Source of the DNA: JAQUOT01 sp041651575
GTDB taxonomy: Archaea > Nanobdellota > Nanobdellia > SCGC-AAA011-G17 > JAFCDX01
Assembly (NCBI GenBank): GCA_041651575.1
Contig: JBAZJB010000001.1
Span: 702,450 to 766,449 of the forward strand
Reading direction: 5' to 3'
DNA length: 64,000 bases
How positions within the stretch are numbered: the first letter of the stretch is position 1; the number at the start of each line of letters is the position of its first letter. The translations under genes were made by a program, and so were the position numbers. A model generated the notes under the pieces. The model was not told where the DNA came from and did no database searches. It saw only the letters and a list, made by a program, of their open reading frames with translations. Shown here piece after piece: positions 58,327 through 64,000 of the stretch.

Positions 58327-58977
58327 ATGCCAAAGATAAGAAAAGATATTTTTATAACAGCACTAGTAATTACTTTAGCTATATTTCTATTAGGATTTTA
58401 TACTGCAAAAATTTGGGATGATTTAAGAACGAGTGATGTTGCTTATAATTTAAACCAAAATAATTTAGATATAATCAGCATATTTGTTGAACAACAATTC
58501 TTAGAATCTTTAGATATAGGGGATTGTGTTTTAATGAAAGAAAGACTTTCTTCAAGTTCTGGAAATTTATATGATTTAGGACAGAGGTTAATGGAATATG
58601 ATGATAAAAATTTATTAAAAGAAAAAGAATATGACTCATTAAGAGAACAATATTTTTTACTTGAAATAAGAGCTTATTCTCTTTTCATAGATTATAATAA
58701 AAAATGTGATAATAAACAAAATATTATTTTATATTTTTATGATTTAGAAGATGATAATTCAGTAAAGCAAGGATATGTTTTAGACAATTTAGCAAATAGA
58801 CAAGATATTAATATTAAGATATTTTCTATAGATAGACAATTTGATGAGCCAACTTTGAATTTAGTAAAGAATTATTATAATATAACAAAAGCACCAACAA
58901 TAATAGTAAACAATAAAGATAAAAAAGAAGGTTTTACAAGCGTTGGAGAAGTATTTGCTCTTGTAAAAAATGAATAA
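58327..58977 (+). CDS. Membrane-anchored thioredoxin-fold-like protein
   Basis: 216 aa from ATG 58327 (TAAAATG junction; the in-frame ATG at 58303 would overlap the GT2 gene by 23 bp). One N-terminal helix, a helical stalk with two cysteines, then a thioredoxin-like end: QNIILYFYDLEDDNSVKQGY, NIKIFSIDRQFDEPTLNLV and the cis-Pro segment KAPTIIVNNKDKKEG. The CxxC is absent, so redox activity is unlikely. It overlaps the aMBF1 gene by 8 bp. Confidence 0.65.
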   Translation: MPKIRKDIFITALVITLAIFLLGFYTAKIWDDLRTSDVAYNLNQNNLDIISIFVEQQFLESLDIGDCVLMKERLSSSSGNLYDLGQRLMEYDDKNLLKEKEYDSLREQYFLLEIRAYSLFIDYNKKCDNKQNIILYFYDLEDDNSVKQGYVLDNLANRQDINIKIFSIDRQFDEPTLNLVKNYYNITKAPTIIVNNKDKKEGFTSVGEVFALVKNE

Positions 58978-59446
58978 TTGTGCAGTTTGTAATAAAAAGG
59001 AATGTGAAACAAGAGAAGCTATTTTTGAAGGAGTTTTAATTAAAGCTTGTGCTAATTGTATTGCTCTTGGAAAAGCCGTTGAGATAAAACCAAAAGAAAT
59101 TGAAGAAAAAGTTATGGAATTACAAAAACAAGAAGAAAACGAAATGATCGTTCCTGATTTCTCTTCAAGAATTAAAAATGCTAGATTAAAATTAAATTGG
59201 ACAGAAGAAGATTTAGCTAATAAAATGTATGATAGAATTATTACCGTTAGAAATTTAGAATCTAATAAAATGGTTCCTACTTTTAGAATGGCTAAGAATT
59301 TAGAAAGATTGTTAAGTATAAAATTGATAGATACTTTTAAGGCATATTATGTTAATCCTGTAACTAATAAACCGAGCCTAAATTTGAAAGATGGAACTCT
59401 TAAAATAGGGGATTTGTTAAATATAAAAGAGAAGCGAAAGGTTTAA
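58970..59446 (+). CDS. Multiprotein-bridging factor aMBF1
   Basis: 158 aa. An N-terminal zinc ribbon (C4, C7, C27, C30) is followed by an XRE-type helix-turn-helix: RIKNARLKLNWTEEDLANKM and ITVRNLESNKMVPTFRMAKN. This is the archaeal MBF1 layout. aMBF1 associates with ribosomes and possibly with the transcription apparatus. Short leader; overlaps the preceding gene by 8 bp. Confidence 0.9.
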   Translation: MNNCAVCNKKECETREAIFEGVLIKACANCIALGKAVEIKPKEIEEKVMELQKQEENEMIVPDFSSRIKNARLKLNWTEEDLANKMYDRIITVRNLESNKMVPTFRMAKNLERLLSIKLIDTFKAYYVNPVTNKPSLNLKDGTLKIGDLLNIKEKRKV

Positions 59447-59485
59447 AAAAGAACTATATACTAAATTATCTATATTTAAAGAAAA

Positions 59486-59743
59486 ATGGAACTTAATATT
59501 TTAGAAGAAACCAAAACAAAATTGAAATTTGAAATCAAGGGAGAAAATCATACTCTTTGTAATGCTTTAAGAAAGGAATTAACTAAAAATGCAGATATAG
59601 CAGGTTATAAAGTAGAACATCCTTTGACTAGCAGTCCTGTTTTTATAGTAGAAAGCAAAGATCCTAAAAAATCATTAACAAATACTGTTTCTTCACTTAA
59701 GAAAATAGTAGATGAATTAAGAAAAGAATCTAAAAGATTATAA
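59486..59743 (+). CDS. rpoL: DNA-directed RNA polymerase subunit L (Rpo11)
   Basis: 85 aa. Alpha-C-terminal-like RpoL: LEETKTKLKFEIKGENHTLC, NALRKELTKNADIAGYKVEH and PVFIVESKDPKKSLTNTVSS. It pairs with RpoD (Rpo3) in the assembly platform of archaeal polymerase. It follows aMBF1 by 39 bp, where an AT-rich CTATATA segment may give a separate promoter. Confidence 0.95.
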   Translation: MELNILEETKTKLKFEIKGENHTLCNALRKELTKNADIAGYKVEHPLTSSPVFIVESKDPKKSLTNTVSSLKKIVDELRKESKRL

Positions 59744-59765
59744 ATTTGAAATTCTTTAGTTTTGC

Positions 59766-60317
59766 ATGAATAAATTAAAAGCTAAGAAATTATTATTTTT
59801 AGCTAGAAAATCCATAGAAACTTATTTTATTGGGAAAAAAGTTGATGAAAAAGAATTAAATCCATTCAAAGAGAAAAAAGGTGTTTTTGTTACTTTATAT
59901 TCTAAAGGAAAATTAAAAGGGTGCATCGGTTTTATTGAACCTCATGATATTCTTGGTAAGAGTGTTGCAGAAGCTGCAAGATTTGCTGCTTTTTCTGATA
60001 ATCGATTTGAATCTTTAAAACAAGGAGAAAAGTTCTCTATAGAAATTTCAATATTAACTAAACCTAAATTGATTAAAGTAAAAAATCCAGAAGAATATTT
60101 GAAAAAAATTAAACTTGGAAAAGATGGATTAATTATAGAATATTTGAGTAGAAAAGGATTATTATTACCTCAAGTTCCAATTGAGCATAAAATGAATTTA
60201 GTTCAGTTTTTAGACTCATTATGTTACAAAGCAGGACTATCAGAAAACTTTTGGAAGGACAAATTTGTAAAAATATACAAATTTCAAGCAGAAATCATAA
60301 AAGAGCATAAAGAATAA
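59766..60317 (+). CDS. amrA: AMMECR1 domain protein (AmmeMemoRadiSam system protein A)
   Basis: 183 aa. The family signature is KGVFVTLYSKGKLKGCIGFI with KGCIG at 51-55, then AARFAAFSDNRFESL and IEISILTKPKLI, and the C-terminal LDSLCYKAGLSENFWKD. It is the partner of MEMO and the AmrS radical SAM protein, whose gene lies at 33921 in the same window. Reaction unknown. 22 bp after rpoL. Confidence 0.93.
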   Translation: MNKLKAKKLLFLARKSIETYFIGKKVDEKELNPFKEKKGVFVTLYSKGKLKGCIGFIEPHDILGKSVAEAARFAAFSDNRFESLKQGEKFSIEISILTKPKLIKVKNPEEYLKKIKLGKDGLIIEYLSRKGLLLPQVPIEHKMNLVQFLDSLCYKAGLSENFWKDKFVKIYKFQAEIIKEHKE

Positions 60318-60319
60318 AT

Positions 60320-60327
60320 TTTATATA
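60320..60327 (+). promoter_or_regulatory. TATA box of the large surface protein
   Basis: TTTATATA. Predicted start near 60349 leaves a leader with GAGGTG at 60354-60359. Confidence 0.6.
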
Positions 60328-60353
60328 CAGCTTATTGTTATTAAATATAAGAA

Positions 60354-60359
60354 GAGGTG
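60354..60359 (+). promoter_or_regulatory. Ribosome-binding site pointing to an ATT start
   Basis: GAGGTG. It covers the in-frame GTG 60357, so that codon cannot start translation in the usual way. The codon at normal spacing is ATT 60366. Confidence 0.5.
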
Positions 60360-62321
60360 GTACATATTAAAAAAGATAGAGAATTGAGTGTTTTTATATT
60401 TGCAATATTTGTATTCTCATTCTTGGTTTTTATGTTAATGAAACCTTCTATTACTGGGAACGTGGTAGCAATTCCTGAGATGATAGATATTAATACCGGA
60501 AGTTCTTTATCTGATATAAATAATGTTTCTCTTAGTTTTAATGCAGGAGAGTCTTTTTCTTGTGATCATATATTGGTATTAAATATAAGTGATTCTTCAG
60601 ACCAACAAATTTATTCCGATGATGTTACTTTAGCAGTTTTTGTTTCTGCTGCAAAACCTACTAGTAGTTGTACTGGTGATCCAAGTACATACACTCCTGG
60701 TGGAACAAGTCAAATTTTAAATTCTAGTATTTCTATTTTTTCTGGTTTAACTTCTATTAATTTTAATACTGCAGGAACATATACTATTAGTTTGAATTTA
60801 TCTGATGCAATCGGATTACAAAAAAATTTTGGTGAATCTAGTTTTACAGTTTCTGCTCCAGTTGTTTCTAATCCTCCAGAAATAACAGATGTTTCTTTTA
60901 CTAACTTAACTGGTTCAAGTAAATTTAGAGTAAATGGTTATGTAAATTGTTCTTCTATTGTTAAAGATGATAGTAGTACTATTAATGTTAAATATATTTT
61001 GTGGAATAAAACAAGTTTTTCTAATCAATTTAAAACAGGAGATATTTCTTGTTCTGGGGATTCTTGGGTAAGTGGAAAATCTTGTAATGTTTCTGTACAA
61101 ATAACCGAAAGTCATATTGGAGATTGGATATGTACTATTAGTGCTAATGATACTGTTGGAGGAACTTATGCAAATTCAAGTGTTATAGAAATGTTAAATT
61201 CTCCTCCTATATTAAAAGATACTTTTGATAATGATTCTTGGAGGAAAAATACCAATGAAAGTTTAGATTTGGATGACTATTTTTCAGATCCAGATGGACA
61301 AACATTAATTTATAATTTTACAGGAAATAATTCTGTTTCTATTTTTATAGATTCTGATAAAGAAGTAAAATTCGTTCCAAAAAAAGATTGGGTAGGAACT
61401 AATAATATAAGATTTAGTGCTAATGATAGTTTAGGATTGTACGTTGTCGGTAATTTATTTTTAATAAATGTTACAAATTCTACTTCATCTTGTTCTGAAA
61501 CTTGGAATTGTACAAATTGGACTTCTTGTGTTAACAATGTTAGAACAAGAACTTGTGTTGATGAGGAAAATTGTGGAACTTTAACAGGAAGACCTGCAAT
61601 TAATGAATCTTGTACTACTTCTACTTGTGGAATAAACGATGGATGTTCTATATCTTGCGTTGGAGGAGATTCAGATTGTTCTTGCTCTTTAGAAAATGGT
61701 TATGTTTGTGGAATTAATCAAACTTGTAGTAGTTCTACTTTATTACATTCAGGATCAGGAATCTGCTGTTCTATTCCTTGTACTTCTACTGTTTTAGCAG
61801 GAACAACTACAAATGTTAATTTAGGTACTAATAACAATCTTGAAAATAAATCAAATAAGGTACTTATTGGAGTAAGTTTAATTTCTGGAATAGTTTTCAT
61901 TATGATTTTAGTAATTGTAATTTATACTTATGTACAAAGAAAAAGAGCAGTTGTTGAAGAATCAAGTCCGATAGTTCAACCAAAAGAAGTTGCTCCTCAA
62001 ACTTTTGTAAAAGAAATAAAACAAGAACCTACAATAAAAGTAAGGCCTGTTAATGTTGAAAAAATGAAAGAATATATTCAAAAATCTTTAAATGCAAAAG
62101 TTCCTTTGAAGAATATAAAAGAGGGATTAGAAAGAGCAGGATGGCCACAATCTGATATTGAAAGAGAATTAAGTTTAGCAAGATTATCAAACTATATTCA
62201 AGTTAAAATAAATCAAGGTATTCCAAAAGAACAAATTATAAGTTCTCTAAGAATAAAAGGGTGGAAAGAGGAACAAATTAAGGAAGCTTTGAAAGAAACT
62301 AGAATAAAACCTTTATTTTGA
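60357..62321 (+). CDS. Large surface protein with ITGNVV, Ig-like and thrombospondin-like parts and cytoplasmic helical tail
   Basis: Up to 654 aa. N-terminal helix (SVFIFAIFVFSFLVFMLM), ITGNVV at 32-37, beta-rich domains with many N-x-S/T sites, a cadherin-like segment (DDYFSDPDGQTLIYNFTGNN), one W-C thrombospondin-like repeat (SETWNCTNWTSCVNNVRTRT), a C-rich part, a membrane helix and an inside tail with two GW helical repeats (ERAGWPQSDIERELS and RIKGWKEEQIKEALK). The start is uncertain: GTG 60357 lies in the ribosome-binding site and ATT 60366 has better spacing. Confidence 0.72.
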   Translation: MVHIKKDRELSVFIFAIFVFSFLVFMLMKPSITGNVVAIPEMIDINTGSSLSDINNVSLSFNAGESFSCDHILVLNISDSSDQQIYSDDVTLAVFVSAAKPTSSCTGDPSTYTPGGTSQILNSSISIFSGLTSINFNTAGTYTISLNLSDAIGLQKNFGESSFTVSAPVVSNPPEITDVSFTNLTGSSKFRVNGYVNCSSIVKDDSSTINVKYILWNKTSFSNQFKTGDISCSGDSWVSGKSCNVSVQITESHIGDWICTISANDTVGGTYANSSVIEMLNSPPILKDTFDNDSWRKNTNESLDLDDYFSDPDGQTLIYNFTGNNSVSIFIDSDKEVKFVPKKDWVGTNNIRFSANDSLGLYVVGNLFLINVTNSTSSCSETWNCTNWTSCVNNVRTRTCVDEENCGTLTGRPAINESCTTSTCGINDGCSISCVGGDSDCSCSLENGYVCGINQTCSSSTLLHSGSGICCSIPCTSTVLAGTTTNVNLGTNNNLENKSNKVLIGVSLISGIVFIMILVIVIYTYVQRKRAVVEESSPIVQPKEVAPQTFVKEIKQEPTIKVRPVNVEKMKEYIQKSLNAKVPLKNIKEGLERAGWPQSDIERELSLARLSNYIQVKINQGIPKEQIISSLRIKGWKEEQIKEALKETRIKPLF

Positions 62322-62332
62322 AAATAAAAAGA

Positions 62333-62340
62333 TTTAAATA
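62333..62340 (+). promoter_or_regulatory. TATA box, AAAAAGATTTAAATA type
   Basis: TTTAAATA ends 23 nt before ATG 62363; same extended unit as at 25726 and 35746. Confidence 0.7.
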
Positions 62341-62362
62341 TATAAATTTTAATCTTATTTGT

Positions 62363-64000
62363 ATGAAAAAGAGTTTGATTGTACTTTCTTTATTATTAAT
62401 ATTAGTAACTCCAATTGTATTTGCTTTTTCAATAAATGATTTTTTATCAAATTTATTTGGAACTAATTCAGATAATACAAGAACTTTAGAAGCGGTTACT
62501 TATTCTTGCATAAAATCAGATGGTTCTAGTTCTAGTTATTGGAATTATAATGTAAAAGGTACCATTAGTAAAATTACAGTAACTAGTTCTTCGTTTGGTT
62601 CTAGTACTACAACTCAAGCAATAGGTTCTGATTATTGTCTTAAAGATATTGGGCAAGATACTACAGGTACTCTTTTAGGAGAACATTATTGTGCAAATTC
62701 ATACACTTTTCAAATTGGTGCTGTAGATTGTTCTGATTATGGTAAAGTATGTAGTGATGGAAAATGTGTTACATCTTCAACTTCTCCTAGTGGAGGAGGA
62801 AGTACAATAACTCCAGTTACTTTATCTTCAACTATTACAACTTCTTGTGTTGGAACTAAATCAAAAGCAACTATATCTTTTAGTAGTGGAAGTGCTCCTA
62901 GTAATGGAAAATATAGTATTGATCTTTTTAAAGGAGAAATAAGTAATGCAGATCCTTCTACATCAACATATTATGCTGTAGAAGTAACAGATGATACATC
63001 AAAAGCAACCGAAACTTTTACACTTAATGAATTTAATATAAAAGTAATAGGTCCTGGAGATGTAGCTGGAAATGTACAACCATTATCTCCAAGTTATGCT
63101 TTAGAATCTGGACAAAAATATGTTGTTTGGGTATGGAATGGAGCTTTGTCAAATAAAGTAGCATTTACTGCTAAGGACTGTAGTGGAAGTGGAACAACTT
63201 CGGCAGAAGCATTTACTGTTACTGAAGATGATTGTGTTAATGCCCCTATTAACGGAGATAGTAATATTGTAAATGGTGTAGTTAGCAGAATAGGAGAATG
63301 TGGTTCTGATGGAAAAACTTTAAAATTTTGTTATAATAAAAAATTATATACAGAAACTTGTGCATATGGATGTGAGTTAAAATCATATGGGGCTTTTTGT
63401 AAAACTAAAATACCTATGTATACTACAAATACTTGCTCTTATCTTGCTAGTGACACAGGATACACAAATAGTCAATGTGTAACTTCTCCTACTCAAGAAT
63501 GTGCTGTGGTAGGTTATGATGTTAATCTTGGAAGTGCTGCTGATTGTACTAAATTAGATAAAAAATGTTGTGCAAATACATCTTCAACTTCTCCTAGTGG
63601 AGGAGGAAGTACAATAACTCCAGTTACTTTATCTTCAACTATTACAACTTCTTGTGTTGGAACTAAATCAAAAGCAACTATATCTTTTAGTAGTGGAAGT
63701 GCTCCTAGTAATGGAAAATATAGTATTGATCTTTTTAAAGGAGAAATAAGTAATGCAGATCCTTCTACATCAACATATTATGCTGTAGAAGTAACAGATG
63801 ATACATCAAAAGCAACCGAAACTTTTACACTTAATGAATTTAATATAAAAGTAATAGGTCCTGGAGATGTAGCTGGAAATGTACAACCATTATCTCCAAG
63901 TTATGCTTTAGAATCTGGACAAAAATATGTTGTTTGGGTATGGAATGGAGCTTTGTCAAATAAAGTAGCATTTACTGCTAAGGACTGTAGTGGAAGTGGA
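62363..64000 (+). CDS. Very large secreted protein with tandem domain duplication, 5' part
   Basis: 546 codons are open to the window edge and continue beyond it. A signal-like helix (SLIVLSLLLILVTPIVFAF) is followed by NTRTLEA at 38-44, one DTDxG-type module (CIKSDGSS, VKGTISK, DYCLKD, GEHYC, VCSDGKC), a Gly/Ser linker, a beta domain (TTSCVGTKSKATISFSSGSA to VVWVWNG), a second Cys-rich region, then the same linker and beta domain again with no nucleotide change. Serine/threonine-rich, acidic and Cys-paired: an extracellular adhesin or sheath protein is likely, though inferred. Confidence 0.78.
   Translation, partial: MKKSLIVLSLLLILVTPIVFAFSINDFLSNLFGTNSDNTRTLEAVTYSCIKSDGSSSSYWNYNVKGTISKITVTSSSFGSSTTTQAIGSDYCLKDIGQDTTGTLLGEHYCANSYTFQIGAVDCSDYGKVCSDGKCVTSSTSPSGGGSTITPVTLSSTITTSCVGTKSKATISFSSGSAPSNGKYSIDLFKGEISNADPSTSTYYAVEVTDDTSKATETFTLNEFNIKVIGPGDVAGNVQPLSPSYALESGQKYVVWVWNGALSNKVAFTAKDCSGSGTTSAEAFTVTEDDCVNAPINGDSNIVNGVVSRIGECGSDGKTLKFCYNKKLYTETCAYGCELKSYGAFCKTKIPMYTTNTCSYLASDTGYTNSQCVTSPTQECAVVGYDVNLGSAADCTKLDKKCCANTSSTSPSGGGSTITPVTLSSTITTSCVGTKSKATISFSSGSAPSNGKYSIDLFKGEISNADPSTSTYYAVEVTDDTSKATETFTLNEFNIKVIGPGDVAGNVQPLSPSYALESGQKYVVWVWNGALSNKVAFTAKDCSGSG
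62771..63193 (+). repeat. 423-bp perfect direct repeat, copy 1
   Basis: Identical to 63578-64000. Unit spacing 807 bp (269 codons), so the frame is kept. It encodes the Ser/Gly linker and beta domain. Confidence 0.95.
63578..64000 (+). repeat. 423-bp perfect direct repeat, copy 2 (reaches the window edge)
   Basis: Identical to 62771-63193; the true length may be greater because it runs out of the window. Confidence 0.95.

Noticed and set aside
60915..61537. Minus-strand ORFs within the large surface protein
   Set aside because: They are shadows of an Asn/Ser/Thr-rich coding strand and carry no start signals.

Overview
The window reads as a dense, strongly AT-rich archaeal chromosome segment, most likely from a small-genome DPANN archaeon near Woesearchaeota/Pacearchaeota. 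That placement is inferred from gene content, not from a tree. Supporting points are archaeal-type ribosomal proteins (eL14, eL19, eL31, eL32, eL34, eL39, eS4, eS19), TrmY, Hjc, Cbf5/TruB, aRF1, prefoldin alpha, aMBF1, RpoL, a one-chain PriS-PriL primase, class II LysRS, a MetRS with a separately encoded beta domain, and many surface proteins with an N-terminal helix followed by ITGNVV-like residues. Genes are packed tightly and no gene-free stretch exceeds 300 bases.

Layout. 1-2.0 kb (minus): MetRS, an MTH1-like NUDIX hydrolase and the start of a MetRS beta subunit. 2.06-2.20 kb: tRNA-Glu(CTC) and tRNA-Gln(CTG). 2.26-5.05 kb: TrmY, a zinc deaminase and unknown genes. 5.16-9.53 kb: a three-gene nuclease-like cassette (NucS-like protein plus two HTH/repeat/nuclease-like paralogues). 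10.2-25.7 kb: one long S10/spc-type operon from uL3 through SecY and a DUF106 insertase to eL34, eL14 and prefoldin alpha, also carrying aIF1 and RNase P protein Rpp29. 25.7-37.0 kb: secreted cysteine-rich proteins, primase, an EF-hand protein, a kinase, large surface proteins, an AmrS radical SAM enzyme, Hjc and a secreted HExxH protein. 37.1-47.1 kb: mostly minus-strand housekeeping genes (small histone-fold protein, LysRS, acylphosphatase, TruB, eL31-eL39-eS19, membrane winged-helix regulator, CysRS, pilin-like protein, tRNA-Phe). 47.2-64 kb: ValRS, aRF1, a tandem family of small cysteine-module surface proteins, ScpB, two glycosyltransferase-type proteins, aMBF1, RpoL, AMMECR1 (AmrA) and two large surface proteins, the last running off the window with a perfect 423-bp internal duplication.

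Expression signals are readable. Most monocistronic or first genes have a TTTAWATA-type TATA box ending 22-23 nt before the start codon, so their mRNAs should be leaderless. A smaller set has leaders with GGAGG-type ribosome-binding sites and often TTG/GTG starts. Inside operons most junctions are either ATGA overlaps or TAAAATG (stop, one base, start). Three palindromic TATA boxes appear to fire in both directions, and two of them pair a tRNA gene with a tRNA-related enzyme gene.

The most unusual points are: an aRF1 with GGF instead of GGQ and NIKD instead of NIKS; a tRNA-Glu whose elbow pair is A18/G55 instead of G18/U55; two N-terminal motif classes (TG[N/K] and NTRTLEA) shared by many surface proteins; an expanding family of DTDxG...GCxNGxC modules; and the uncharacterised nuclease cassette at 5.2-9.5 kb.
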